This document shows positions 33,305-42,283 of a stretch of DNA of 64,000 nucleotides, piece by piece. The position numbers and the translations under genes were made by a program. The number at the start of each line of letters is the position of its first letter. Position 1 is the stretch's first letter. The stretch comes from Mycobacterium asiaticum (GTDB lineage Bacteria > Actinomycetota > Actinomycetes > Mycobacteriales > Mycobacteriaceae): contig NZ_LZLQ01000111.1 in NCBI RefSeq assembly GCF_001673315.1, forward strand, positions 1 to 64,000, in the 5' to 3' direction. The notes below the pieces were generated by a model that worked only from the letters and a program-made list of their open reading frames with translations, was not told the DNA's origin and did no database searches.

Positions 33305-34165
33305 TCAGTCCTGCTCGATTCCCAAGAGCCGCAGCGGATGCAGCCCGTCGACGGCGCCCACGAACGGCGGATGGATGCTGTAGCCAAGCATGCGGCGGAT
33401 GTCGGCGGAGACCGATCGGGCGATGTCGCGCGACACCGACAAGCTGAATGCCTCCATCGGCCGCAGCCACGGCTCGCAGTACTGCGCGGTCACGGCCAAT
33501 CGATCGCAGGCACTGGTATTCGCGCCTCCGCCATGCCACAGCGTCCCCACGAAAAAGACGCACGAGCCGGCGGGCATGACGACAGGTAGCGACTGATCTT
33601 CCGGACCCGGTCGCCGCTTGCCCCAGCGGTGGCTGCCGGGTATCAACACCGTGGCGCCATTGTCGGCGGTGAACTCGTCGATTGCCCAGATCGTCGCGGC
33701 TGCCAACGGGTCGCGCGGACGCGGCACCGGGTAGAACCCGTCGTCGTGATGCGGCAGCTGCGCGGCCTCTCCGGGCTGAATGTTGATGGCCTGCAACGCC
33801 GAAAGCAAATAGTTGGGCATCAGCAACCGGTCCAGCACCGCCAGCACCCGGGGATGGTCGACGAGCCGGTCACACACCCGCGTTCTGCTCAGCACGCTGT
33901 AGATGCGTTGGGTGCGCCGGCCCTCGAACGAGTTGCGTCCGGTGTGCCCCAGCCAGGGGCGCACCTCCTCGCGGATGCGTCGGCATTCTTCGGCGCTGAG
34001 CAGGTTTTCCCAGATGACGTAACCGTCACGGTCCAGGGCCGCCATGTCGGCCTCGACGACGGCGCTGTCGACACAGCCGCCGCCGGTGGCCGTGAACTTG
34101 TAGCGCCCCGCCAGATCGCCCCTGAGGTCCTCCAGCGTGGTGACGGACTCGTCGTCGATTGTCAT
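33305..34165 (-). CDS. Phytanoyl-CoA dioxygenase (PhyH) family protein
   Basis: The 286-residue Fe(II)/2-oxoglutarate oxygenase has the HxD metal motif in LPHHDDGF near residue 140 and the distal His in LWHGGGAN near 215. The conserved Arg for 2-oxoglutarate is probably in the strand that follows. These enzymes hydroxylate acyl-CoAs or small molecules. It is the first gene of a likely three-gene operon with VOC and SRPBCC. Confidence 0.85.
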   Translation of the reverse strand: MTIDDESVTTLEDLRGDLAGRYKFTATGGGCVDSAVVEADMAALDRDGYVIWENLLSAEECRRIREEVRPWLGHTGRNSFEGRRTQRIYSVLSRTRVCDRLVDHPRVLAVLDRLLMPNYLLSALQAINIQPGEAAQLPHHDDGFYPVPRPRDPLAAATIWAIDEFTADNGATVLIPGSHRWGKRRPGPEDQSLPVVMPAGSCVFFVGTLWHGGGANTSACDRLAVTAQYCEPWLRPMEAFSLSVSRDIARSVSADIRRMLGYSIHPPFVGAVDGLHPLRLLGIEQD

Positions 34166-34234
34166 TGGTCAGTCCTACGTCGCGGCAAAGGCGGTGTCAT
34201 CTTCCCCGACCACACTAGGCCGTAGCCTGACTGC

Positions 34235-34459
34235 ATGGCTGACAATTCGTGGAGCGTCCAGATCGGCGAGGCGGAAGACCCGGGCAACCCGGGGATACCT
34301 CCGGTGCCAACCACCGTCTATGAAGGCGACGAAGACGGCGCCAGAGCCGCCTACGCCGACGCCACGTCGAAGGCGACCGAGCAGGACTACCGCTACGTGA
34401 TGCTGCGAAATATCGGTGAGGTGGTCGAATTATGGGGCACCCCGCCAGCCGTCGGTTAG
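34235..34459 (+). CDS. Small conserved hypothetical protein, 74 residues
   Basis: This is a short acidic protein with a Pro-rich N-terminus (GNPGIPPVPTTVYEGDED), a helix (GARAAYADATSKATE) and a terminal strand (YRYVMLRNIGEVVELWG). I recognise no named family. It lies 8 bp before the F420-type oxidoreductase and on the same strand, so it is probably co-expressed. Confidence 0.65.
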   Translation: MADNSWSVQIGEAEDPGNPGIPPVPTTVYEGDEDGARAAYADATSKATEQDYRYVMLRNIGEVVELWGTPPAVG

Positions 34460-34466
34460 GCATCAA

Positions 34467-35324
34467 GTGAAACTCGCCATTGCGACACCAGTCGTCACCA
34501 ACATCGGCGGCGCCGCTTTCACCTGGGAACAGGACGCCGGCATCGAAGACATCGGCCGCGTGGCCGAAGTCGCCGACCGACTCGGCTATCACCACCTCAC
34601 CTGCAGCGAGCACATCGGCATCCCGTCGGCTGAGGCTGGTCGGCGCGGCTCCCGTTACTGGGATCCCCTTGCCACCTTGGGTTACGTGTCGGCGCGCACG
34701 CAGCAGATCCGGCTTGTGACGATGACGCTGGTGCTCGGCTACCACCACCCATTGGCGATCGTAAAGCGTTACGGCACATTGGATCACGTCAGTGGCGGCC
34801 GCGTCATCCTGGGCGTCGGCGTGGGCACCCTGAAAGAGGAGTTCGATCTGCTGGGCGCACCGTTCGACGACCGCGGCGCCCGGGCCGACGATGCGTTGCG
34901 CGCGCTGCGGGCAGCATTACCCACCAATGAGCCGGAATATGACGGCGAGTATTACTCATTCAGCGGACTGACCGTGGACCCGTGCGCGCTGCAGTCACAT
35001 ATGCCGATCTGGATCGGTGGCCGCACCAGGCGGTCACTGCGGCGGGCGGTCACTTTGGCCGAGGGGTGGTGTCCGTTCGGCGTGTCCATCGCCACTGCGG
35101 GCGAGTGGTTGAAGTCCTGGGAGTTGCCCGCCGGGTTCGAGGTGGTGCTGCCCGCCGACGCGCCCCTCAATCCGGTGCAGGAACCAGCATTGACCGAGGA
35201 CACGCTGCACTCCCTCGCCGCGGCCGGAACCACCACACTGTCCGCCCGGTTTGTCCACGAGTCCCTGGAGCATTACCTCGAGCAGGTCCACGCCCTCGCC
35301 GAGTTGCACGGGAAGACTTTCTGA
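34467..35324 (+). CDS. LLM-class F420-dependent oxidoreductase
   Basis: The 285-residue luciferase-like TIM barrel begins KLAIATPVV and has the cofactor-contacting segment SGGRVILGVGVG near residue 110 and PIWIGGRTRRSLRRAV near 180. Actinobacterial members of this class usually use the deazaflavin F420. GTG 34467 places the first strand at the N-terminus. The substrate cannot be inferred. A second LLM gene follows after 21 bp. Confidence 0.85.
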   Translation: MKLAIATPVVTNIGGAAFTWEQDAGIEDIGRVAEVADRLGYHHLTCSEHIGIPSAEAGRRGSRYWDPLATLGYVSARTQQIRLVTMTLVLGYHHPLAIVKRYGTLDHVSGGRVILGVGVGTLKEEFDLLGAPFDDRGARADDALRALRAALPTNEPEYDGEYYSFSGLTVDPCALQSHMPIWIGGRTRRSLRRAVTLAEGWCPFGVSIATAGEWLKSWELPAGFEVVLPADAPLNPVQEPALTEDTLHSLAAAGTTTLSARFVHESLEHYLEQVHALAELHGKTF

Positions 35325-35345
35325 CGGTTCGACGTTAGGGCTCAA

Positions 35346-36173
35346 ATGAAGTTCGGGATCGCCACATTCGTCAACGACGACAGCATCGACACGCTCTCGC
35401 TCGCCCGCGCGATCGAAGAGCGCGGTTTCGCCTCGCTGGTAGTAGCCGAGCACACCCATATCCCGGCGAGCCGGGAGTCCGCCTACCCGCTTGGCGGCGA
35501 GTTGCCGTCCATCTATTACCGAACCCTGGATCCGTTCGTGACTTTGGCCGCGGCCGCGGCGGTGACTGAAACCATCGAGTTGTTCACCGGCATAGCCCTG
35601 CTGATCCAGCGTGACCCGATCATCACGGCCAAGGAAGCCGCCAGCATCGACCTGATCTCCAACGGGCGGTTCGTGTTCGGCGTTGGCGCCGGGTGGAACA
35701 TCGAGGAATTGCGGGATCACGGCACCGATCCGAAGACACGTGGCAAATTGCTCGACGAACGCATCGAGGCCATCAAAGCGCTGTGGACCGCCGAACCCGC
35801 CGAGTATCACGGCAAATTCGTCAACTTCGACGCTGCCTACTGCCGTCCCAAACCGGTTCGGCAGCCACACCCGCCGATCTTCATCGGCGGCGACTCCGAC
35901 GCCACCGTGAAGCGGGTAATCCGCCACGACGCGGGCTGGATCTCGAATCCACTGCCAGTTGAGCGGTTGACCCAGCGCGTCGACCAACTGCGTCAGGGCA
36001 GTGGACGGGATGTCCCGCTGGCGATGTTCGGCGCCCCGGCTAAGCCTGACTATTGGGATGCTGCAAAGGAACTCGGATTCGGCCAGTTGGCACTGATGCT
36101 TCCCACCAAACCTCGGGACCAATCCCTGCGGATGCTCGACGACCTCGCGGAGAAGGTCAACGCGTACCGCTAG
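35346..36173 (+). CDS. LLM-class F420-dependent oxidoreductase
   Basis: The 275-residue luciferase-like protein contains KFGIATFVNDD, EHTHIPASRESAYP near residue 40, SNGRFVFGVGAGWNIEEL near 107 and PPIFIGGDSDATVKRVI near 180. It belongs to the TIGR03619-like F420 group. It is only distantly similar to the LLM gene directly upstream, so the pair is not a recent duplication. Confidence 0.87.
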   Translation: MKFGIATFVNDDSIDTLSLARAIEERGFASLVVAEHTHIPASRESAYPLGGELPSIYYRTLDPFVTLAAAAAVTETIELFTGIALLIQRDPIITAKEAASIDLISNGRFVFGVGAGWNIEELRDHGTDPKTRGKLLDERIEAIKALWTAEPAEYHGKFVNFDAAYCRPKPVRQPHPPIFIGGDSDATVKRVIRHDAGWISNPLPVERLTQRVDQLRQGSGRDVPLAMFGAPAKPDYWDAAKELGFGQLALMLPTKPRDQSLRMLDDLAEKVNAYR

Positions 36174-36207
36174 CGCAAGGGCACCTTGGCGTCACATAGG
36201 CCAAAAC

Positions 36208-36242
36208 GTCGTCCTACAACGTCACTCGTCCTACAAGGTCAC
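36208..36242. repeat. Short direct repeat at the 3' end of the DUF2855 gene
   Basis: The unit cgtcctacaa-N-gtcact occurs twice in tandem (36208-36224 and 36226-36242). The second copy contains the TAG stop (36231-36233) of the convergent gene. It looks like a small duplication of a gene end. Confidence 0.7.
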
Positions 36243-37298
36243 TATGGTCCCGGCTGTCGGGTCGACCCTTCCGTCAAGCAACTCACGGTACGCTCGCTGA
36301 ATCTCGTCTTCACTCGAAATCTGTTCGACCCGAATCCATTTCGATGCCCACTCGGCGAACGGTGCCCATGCCTCGGCGACGTGGTCGTCGAGTTTCGCGG
36401 TGCCCCAGTCCGCGCCGCGTTTCTTGATGCGGTCCGGCGCGAAGAAGAAGACGGGCTTTGGGCCCTGAAGATCGCCACTGCCCTGCGCCATCTGCGTCCA
36501 GTGGGTCATGCCGACCGCGGCGCTGTGCGCAAGGCGGTCGCCATAGTGCGCATGGATGGCGGTCCGGATCGCCCCGTCGCCGGAGATGTCAATGAAAACG
36601 GCACGATCGCCGGGCAACTCAGAGATGTTGTCGTACAAGACAACCGAGTCGTAGATGTCCAGACCGGCCACAAACTCCCTGTTGCCGGCCGACGTCAACC
36701 CCACGACCCGGATGTCCGCCCGCTTGGCGAGCAGGTAGGCGGCGATGATCGCCGTCTTCGACGAAGCGCTGGAGATGACGATTGTGTCCGCGCCGAAAAA
36801 GCCTTCATCCGCGACGAAGTCGTCGATGAGGAATGACGTGAAGAAGAGTGGGAAGAACAGAATGTGCTCGGCCTCGCGGTCGGCGGCGTAGACGGGATCG
36901 GTCTGGACGTCGCGGTAGCCCTGATAGGCCGAGGGCAGCGCTGCCCGGTGGGGGGCGGCATCGACAAATCCCTTTTCGTTGATGCGATCCGGGACGACCA
37001 GCAGGTGGCTGGCACACGGCAGGTAGCCGTAAACGCGCATGCCCTGCGCCAGATCGCGATGTCGTGACTCCTCGACATGGGCGTAGCCCCACACGTTGAG
37101 CTTGCCCCAGTTCGGGTCCACCGTAGGGAAGAAATCCCAATACCGCATTGCCTCGCCGAAGACGGCGTAGGTGATGTTGTTCGCCGTCAGTCCGAAAGAC
37201 TCGACGCGGAGCAATGCCTGGCCGTCTTCCGGCGACGGGGGAGGGTCGGAAGAGAATCTGGTCTGGTGCAGGTCGGTGCGACTCAGCTCGAAATCCAT
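36231..37298 (-). CDS. DUF2855-family protein (MDR-like)
   Basis: The 355-residue protein is of the DUF2855 family, recognised from VESFGLTANNITYAVFGEAM, YWDFFP and the segment IVISSASSKTAIIAAYLL near residue 190. The fold seems related to medium-chain reductases but lacks the usual glycine loop. Function is unknown. It is transcribed divergently from the SRPBCC/TetR pair, with only 48 bp between start codons. A 30-bp palindrome fills most of that gap and probably controls both directions. Confidence 0.8.
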   Translation of the reverse strand: MDFELSRTDLHQTRFSSDPPPSPEDGQALLRVESFGLTANNITYAVFGEAMRYWDFFPTVDPNWGKLNVWGYAHVEESRHRDLAQGMRVYGYLPCASHLLVVPDRINEKGFVDAAPHRAALPSAYQGYRDVQTDPVYAADREAEHILFFPLFFTSFLIDDFVADEGFFGADTIVISSASSKTAIIAAYLLAKRADIRVVGLTSAGNREFVAGLDIYDSVVLYDNISELPGDRAVFIDISGDGAIRTAIHAHYGDRLAHSAAVGMTHWTQMAQGSGDLQGPKPVFFFAPDRIKKRGADWGTAKLDDHVAEAWAPFAEWASKWIRVEQISSEDEIQRAYRELLDGRVDPTAGTIVTL

Positions 37299-37324
37299 GG
37301 CTGTGAGCCTAGCCGTCCGGGCGA

Positions 37325-37354
37325 GTAATCATGTACCATCTGGTACATGATTAC
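37325..37354. promoter_or_regulatory. 30-bp perfect palindrome, probable TetR operator
   Basis: Perfect 14-bp arms (gtaatcatgtacca and its complement) surround a central tc. The element lies between the divergent DUF2855 gene (start 37298) and the SRPBCC gene (start 37347), and its right arm covers the SRPBCC start codon. The TetR gene directly follows the SRPBCC gene, so autoregulation by that TetR is the simplest model. Confidence 0.8.
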
Positions 37355-37793
37355 CGAGAGCAGCATCGAGATCGACGCACCGCCATCTCTGGTATGGGAC
37401 GTGTTCGCCGACGTGGAGCGCTGGCCGGAATGGACCGCCTCGGTCACCCGGCTGGTGGCCCTCGACGGGCCCGGCCTGGCCGTCGGCAAGCGTTTCGAGA
37501 TCAAGCAGCCCAGAATGCCGAAGCTGGTATGGGAAGTCACTGACGTGCTTCCCGGGGTCTCGTGGACCTGGGTGCAGCGTGCCCCGGGCGGCACCACCAC
37601 GGCCAGCCACACATTGACGCCGATCGCCGCCGGCCGCACGCGGGCACATCAGCAACTCGAGCAGCGGGGTCTCGTCGGCGCGGTGGTCGGTCGGCTCATG
37701 CTGCGCACCACGCGTCGCTACTTGGAGATGGAAGCGCAGGGCCTCAAGGGCCGCAGCGAGCAATCGCGGCAAGCTCTTGGCCCGCACTCCTGA
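37347..37793 (+). CDS. SRPBCC-family protein
   Basis: The 148-residue START-like protein begins with ESSIEIDAPPSLVWDVFADV and carries PRMPKLVWEVTDV near residue 57. The ATG lies inside the 30-bp palindrome and no Shine-Dalgarno is visible, so the transcript is probably leaderless. The coding end overlaps the TetR gene by 17 bp. The ligand is unknown. Confidence 0.83.
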   Translation: MITESSIEIDAPPSLVWDVFADVERWPEWTASVTRLVALDGPGLAVGKRFEIKQPRMPKLVWEVTDVLPGVSWTWVQRAPGGTTTASHTLTPIAAGRTRAHQQLEQRGLVGAVVGRLMLRTTRRYLEMEAQGLKGRSEQSRQALGPHS

Positions 37794-38328
37794 CGTCAAG
37801 CGTCGCCAGCAGTTGCTCGACGCGCTGGTCGACGACTTCGCCGCAGGCGGCATTGGGGACCGTTCGCTGCGGGACGTGGCCTCCGCCGTCGGCACCAGTC
37901 ACCGGATGTTGTTGCACCACTTCGCTTCTCGGGACGAATTGCTTCTTGCGATCGTCGAGGAGGTCGAACGCCGTCAAATGGCCATCCTGTCGAGCCTGCC
38001 CAGTGAGCCCGCCGACGGCTTCGTCGCGATGTGGGAGGCGCTGCGCCGCCCTGAACTACGCCCGTTCGAGCGGCTGTTCTTTGAGTGCTACTCCCGCGGC
38101 GTCCAGGGCGAGGAGCCGTTTGCCCGCATGGTGCCCGGTGCCGTGGACAGCTGGCTGGAAGCGGCGGATGCGGCAGCCGGTGAGGTGAACGAACCGGCGC
38201 TGGTGCGCCTGGGCCTAGCTGTCACCCGCGGGCTCTTGCTCGATCTGGTGGCCACCAACGATGACGCGGGCGTGACGGCCGCGGCGCAGGCCTTTGCCAA
38301 TCTCTTGCGGGAATCGGGACGCAAATAG
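37777..38328 (+). CDS. TetR-family transcriptional regulator
   Basis: The 183-residue regulator has an N-terminal HTH (about residues 10-55; SLRDVASAVGTSHRMLLHHF) and an all-helical ligand domain. The start is TTG 37777, overlapping the SRPBCC gene. The most likely site is the 30-bp palindrome at 37325-37354, which would control the SRPBCC-TetR operon and the divergent DUF2855 gene. Confidence 0.83.
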   Translation: MARTPDVKRRQQLLDALVDDFAAGGIGDRSLRDVASAVGTSHRMLLHHFASRDELLLAIVEEVERRQMAILSSLPSEPADGFVAMWEALRRPELRPFERLFFECYSRGVQGEEPFARMVPGAVDSWLEAADAAAGEVNEPALVRLGLAVTRGLLLDLVATNDDAGVTAAAQAFANLLRESGRK

Positions 38329-38377
38329 CGGTCTCTCTGTGTTGCTTACGTTGGCAGCCACACGTGAGGAGAAGCCC

Positions 38378-39259
38378 GTGAAGATTCGGTTCGGGGTCGG
38401 ACTGGGGGCCGAGACCTCCCCGGAGCAACTTGCCGGCATTGTCGACCAGCTGGAATCAAGCGGGGTGGACTCGCTGTGGTTTTCCGAACTGGTGTATTCC
38501 CAGGCGGTGGACCCCATGGTGGGCATGGCCTATGCGCTCTCCCGCACCTCGCGATTGAAAGTGGGTACGTCGGTAGCGGTACTGCCGGGCCGTCATCCGG
38601 TGCTGGTTGCCAAGCAGCTGGCGTCGCTTGCAGCACTTGCCCCGAAGAGGGTTCTTCCGGTTTTCGGGTTGCGTTCGGCGATCGCAGCTGAGCGGGAGGT
38701 GTTCGTGGTCCCGGACGGAAAGCGCGCGGCAGTCTTCGACGAATCACTGCGACTGCTGCGACAGGCATTGGTCGATGACTCCGCCAGCTACGCCGGCACG
38801 TACTTCACGGTGACCGGCGCGTCGGTCGCGCCGCAACCCGTACCGCCGCTGGACATTTGGGTGGGCGGCTCGTCGGCGGCGGCCTTCCGGCGCATCGGCT
38901 CGCTGGCCGACGGGTGGCTGGGCAGCTTCCTTACCCCGAAGGAAGCTGAGCAGGGACGTGCGGCGATCGAGGTGGCCGCGGCGAACGCCGGGCGCCACAT
39001 TGACGACGATCATTTCGGCATCTCGTTAGCCGTCGCCGATGGCGAGTTGCCAGCGGACTTGGCCGCAGCGGTCCGCCAGCGGCGGCCCGATCTAGATCCC
39101 AGCGAGCTGGTGGCGGCCGGCTGGGATCAGTTGCACCGTCAGCTCGACGCTTACCTGGATGCCGGATTGTCGAAATTCGTCATCAGGCCCGTCGGTAACG
39201 GATCACTGGACGGGTTCATCGAGCGGTTTGTCGAAGAGTTGCTCAGTCGCCAGAATTGA
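38378..39259 (+). CDS. LLM-class F420-dependent oxidoreductase
   Basis: The 293-residue luciferase-like protein begins KIRFGVGLGAETSPEQLAGI and has PLDIWVGGSSAAAFRRIG near residue 165. GTG 38378 follows gaggagaag at a normal distance. It lies about 50 bp after the TetR gene on the same strand. Its 3' end overlaps the convergent SnoaL-like gene by 17 bp. Confidence 0.85.
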   Translation: MKIRFGVGLGAETSPEQLAGIVDQLESSGVDSLWFSELVYSQAVDPMVGMAYALSRTSRLKVGTSVAVLPGRHPVLVAKQLASLAALAPKRVLPVFGLRSAIAAEREVFVVPDGKRAAVFDESLRLLRQALVDDSASYAGTYFTVTGASVAPQPVPPLDIWVGGSSAAAFRRIGSLADGWLGSFLTPKEAEQGRAAIEVAAANAGRHIDDDHFGISLAVADGELPADLAAAVRQRRPDLDPSELVAAGWDQLHRQLDAYLDAGLSKFVIRPVGNGSLDGFIERFVEELLSRQN

Positions 39260-39791
39260 CGTCGTTCAGCAGCGCGAAGAACTGAAATGAGGGATCGTCG
39301 GCGTCCATGGAGCCTTTTAGCGTGTCTTTCGTGATCGGGTGGCTGAGGTCCATCGCGGATGGATCGCTTACGCGGGCCCAATCGGTGACGATCGTTCGCT
39401 CGGTGAATTTCCATGCATCGCTGCGCTTTTCGTACTTGTCGAGGTAGCGTCCCCCGATGATGAGATCGATGTCTCGACTACGTCCGATCAGCGTATGAAC
39501 CGCCAGTGAGTAGATCTCCCCTTCGGCGCAGTCCCCGGCGATCGCGAAGTTCATCGTGGTGATGTGGTGCTGCATCATCCGAATGTGTGGACGCGAGTCG
39601 GTGAGCTGCTGCAGGAACTGCTCGGCGGTGCCCGCCGAGAATCCGCCGTGGCTGTCTTGCGCGTCCTGGTGATAGAGGTTGCGCAGCCCTGCGATATCGC
39701 CGCGGTCGACGGCGCGACAGTAGGCATGGACTAACTTTCGCAGCGCAAACTCGTCGATCATTTCCTGCAGGGCCGCATCGGTTGTCGTCAT
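39243..39791 (-). CDS. SnoaL-like/NTF2-fold protein
   Basis: The 182-residue NTF2-like protein has LRKLVHAYCRAVDRGDIAGL in the first helices and the strand pair MMQHHITTMNFAI, as in the SnoaL-4 group. Such domains act as small-molecule isomerases, hydratases or dehydratases. It starts 4 bp after the SDR stop, so the two form an operon. ATG 39791 matches the expected N-terminus. Confidence 0.82.
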   Translation of the reverse strand: MTTTDAALQEMIDEFALRKLVHAYCRAVDRGDIAGLRNLYHQDAQDSHGGFSAGTAEQFLQQLTDSRPHIRMMQHHITTMNFAIAGDCAEGEIYSLAVHTLIGRSRDIDLIIGGRYLDKYEKRSDAWKFTERTIVTDWARVSDPSAMDLSHPITKDTLKGSMDADDPSFQFFALLNDVNSGD

Positions 39792-39795
39792 CGCT

Positions 39796-40641
39796 TTAGA
39801 ATTTCGCGACCGCCCCGGCGTCCACGGGCAGTGCCGCTCCGGTGATGTACTGCGCCTCGTCGGAAGCCAGGAAGAGCACGGCATTGCTGACCGCGCGAGC
39901 CTCGATCAGCGGCTTGGGCAACATGTGGAATTGCCCGATGATCTCTCCGGCGTCGTGCACGGTCGGACTGGGCAGATCCGGTCGCAGGGTCCGGCAGAAC
40001 CACTCGTTGTCCAGCATCGGCGTCAGGATGTTGCCAGGGTGTATCGAGTTCACCCGAATCCACTGCGGGGCAAGTTCATTCGCCAGCGAGTTCATCAGAC
40101 CGACGACGGCATGCTTGGCCGACGCATAGTGGGCCATGTAGCCGCCGCCGCGGAGACCCAACATCGAGCTGACCAGGATGATCGATCCACCGCCGCTGGT
40201 CATATGCGGCAACGCCGCTTTCACGGTCTGCCAGACCCCGGTCAAGTTGATATCCAGCATTGTCTGCCAGGCTGATTGTTCGATGAGCGCGGCCGGCGCG
40301 GGTACTCCGCTGATCCCGGCGTTGGCCACCACGATGTCCAGCCCGCCCAAAGCGGCCACCCCTGCTTCGAGCGCGGCGCGCAAACTCTCCAGATCCCGCA
40401 CGTCGGCCTTGGCGGTCACGATGCGACGGCCCGCCTTCTCGACCAAGTCCGCGGTATCGGCGAGGTCGGCCTCGGTGGCGCCCGGGTACGCGACGCCATC
40501 GATGTCCTCGCAGATGTCGACCGCGATGATGTCCGCACCCTCCTCGGCCAGCCGAATCGCGTGTTCGCGACCTTGACCGCGCGCCGCACCGGTGATGAAA
40601 GCGACCTTGCCGGCGACTCTGCCGACTCTATTGCCTGCCAT
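39796..40641 (-). CDS. Mycofactocin-type short-chain dehydrogenase
   Basis: The 281-residue SDR has the cofactor loop GKVAFITGAARGQGREHAIR and VDICEDIDGV after the second strand. An insertion follows (EADLADTADLVEKAGRRIV), typical of SDRs that hold their nicotinamide non-exchangeably and pass electrons to mycofactocin. The active site is the Ser in LVSSMLGLRGGG and YASAK. The terminal segment is YITGAALPVDAGAVAKF. ATG 40641 is used, 33 bp downstream of a 16-bp palindrome. It is co-transcribed with the SnoaL-like gene. The substrate is probably an alcohol. Confidence 0.87.
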   Translation of the reverse strand: MAGNRVGRVAGKVAFITGAARGQGREHAIRLAEEGADIIAVDICEDIDGVAYPGATEADLADTADLVEKAGRRIVTAKADVRDLESLRAALEAGVAALGGLDIVVANAGISGVPAPAALIEQSAWQTMLDINLTGVWQTVKAALPHMTSGGGSIILVSSMLGLRGGGYMAHYASAKHAVVGLMNSLANELAPQWIRVNSIHPGNILTPMLDNEWFCRTLRPDLPSPTVHDAGEIIGQFHMLPKPLIEARAVSNAVLFLASDEAQYITGAALPVDAGAVAKF

Positions 40642-40673
40642 CGTTGCCTTTCCTCTGGACGATGCCACCCAGT

Positions 40674-40689
40674 CAAACACGCGTGTTTG
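40674..40689. promoter_or_regulatory. 16-bp palindrome upstream of the SDR-SnoaL operon
   Basis: A perfect dyad, caaacacgcgtgtttg, lies 33 bp upstream of the SDR start. It has the size and symmetry of a TetR/FadR-type operator. No dedicated regulator is adjacent, so the factor is unknown. Confidence 0.6.
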
Positions 40690-40769
40690 CCCGCCGTTGC
40701 GCGGCCACAGACAGGAGGGTAGACACACCGGTATGGGCGCGCTGACTCGTCGGACTCGTTAGCACCGGC

Positions 40770-42251
40770 GTGGCTGACGAACGACTGTTGATTCCCGGCC
40801 AGACGTGCTGGCGGGTGGCACGTGCCGACCAATTCGCCGGCATCATCGATGCGGCCGACTACTTTCGCCACGTCAAGACGGCGATGTTGCGCGCGCGACA
40901 CCGAATCATGTTGATCGCCTGGGATTTAGACGCCAGGATGGCGTTCGAGCGGGGCGCCAAGACGCTACCCGGGCCCAACCAGTTGGGCGCGTTCATTTAT
41001 TGGCTGCTCTGGAAGCGGCCAAGTCTGGAGATCTATCTCCTCAAATCCAATCTGCGCCTGCTGCCGGCGTTCGACGGCATCTGGTATGGGCTGACTCCGG
41101 TGACGCTGGTAAATCGGTTCAGCAGCAAGCGAATTCGTTTCGCCGTCGATGGCGCCCACCCCATCGGCGCAGTTCATCACCAAAAGATCGCGGTGATCGA
41201 CGATGCGGTGGCGTTCTGCGGCGGCCTGGACCTCACCATCGAGAGATGGGACACGCGTGCGCATGCGGACACAAACCGCGGTAGGCGAACGCTGGGTCGC
41301 AGTTACGGTCCGCGTCACGAGGTGGCATTGGCCGTCGACGGTGCCGCGGCCGCCGCACTCGGTGAGCAAGCTCGCGAGCGCTGGCACACCGCTACCGGTC
41401 AACTGTTGGAGCCCGTCGAAGCCAAGCACGTCGCGTGGCCCAGCAAGCTGAAACCTGTGCTGCGCAACGTCGACGTCGGAATTGCGCGTACCCTGCCCGA
41501 ACTGGACGGGCGCGCCGAGGTTCGCGAGGTCGAAGCGCTGAACTACGCAGCGATCGCCGCCGCGCGCCGCGTGATCTATCTAGAGAATCAGTACCTGGCT
41601 TCCAGGGACCTCGTCGATGCGCTGTCTGGGCGATTGCGAGAAGACAACGGACCGGAGATCGTCATCGTGCTGCCCCGATGTTCGGAAAGCCCGCTGGAGC
41701 AACAAGCGATGGACAGCGCTCGTCATCTACTCATCCAAGAGCTGTGGGCAGCAGATCAGCACAATCGGTTGGGCATCTACTGGCCGGTGACCGACGGCGG
41801 CACCGCGATCTACGTCCACTCGAAGGTGCTGGTCGTCGACGATCGTCTGCTGCGCATCGGATCGTCGAATCTGAACAACCGGTCGATGGGGTTCGACAGC
41901 GAGTGCGACCTGGCCATCGAGGCCGTTGAGGCTGTGGACACCACCGCAGGCAACCAGTCAGAGGGCTCCGACGACATCCGTCGAGAAATCACCGCTATGC
42001 GGCATGAATTGGTCTCCGAGCACCTGGGTGTGTCGGTGGGGGAGTTCGAAAGCGCCCTGGATAAATCCGGGTCATTCCTACAGACCGTCGAGGCACTGCG
42101 CGGGCACGGTAGGACGTTGCTCCCCTTCACCGAGGAGACAATCGCCGACGAGGCGAGCCCACTGGCCGAAAACGATTTGATGGATCCCGACCATGTGCCC
42201 CGGTCCCTAAGCGCGAGTCTGCAGCGACTCATCGTGCGGCTGCGGCGCTGA
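40770..42251 (+). CDS. Phospholipase D-family protein with two HKD motifs
   Basis: This 493-residue protein of the PLD superfamily has both catalytic motifs: VHHQKIAVIDD near residue 132 and VHSKVLVVDD near 350, each HxKxxxxD. It also has GGLDLTIERWD after the first and GSSNLNNRSMGFDSE after the second. The layout resembles PLD or cardiolipin-synthase-like enzymes without the N-terminal membrane helices. It could hydrolyse or transfer phosphatidyl groups. The start is GTG 40770. Confidence 0.87.
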   Translation: MADERLLIPGQTCWRVARADQFAGIIDAADYFRHVKTAMLRARHRIMLIAWDLDARMAFERGAKTLPGPNQLGAFIYWLLWKRPSLEIYLLKSNLRLLPAFDGIWYGLTPVTLVNRFSSKRIRFAVDGAHPIGAVHHQKIAVIDDAVAFCGGLDLTIERWDTRAHADTNRGRRTLGRSYGPRHEVALAVDGAAAAALGEQARERWHTATGQLLEPVEAKHVAWPSKLKPVLRNVDVGIARTLPELDGRAEVREVEALNYAAIAAARRVIYLENQYLASRDLVDALSGRLREDNGPEIVIVLPRCSESPLEQQAMDSARHLLIQELWAADQHNRLGIYWPVTDGGTAIYVHSKVLVVDDRLLRIGSSNLNNRSMGFDSECDLAIEAVEAVDTTAGNQSEGSDDIRREITAMRHELVSEHLGVSVGEFESALDKSGSFLQTVEALRGHGRTLLPFTEETIADEASPLAENDLMDPDHVPRSLSASLQRLIVRLRR

Positions 42252-42283
42252 GGAAGCGTGGTCCGCCGGTCAGGGATCCGCTC

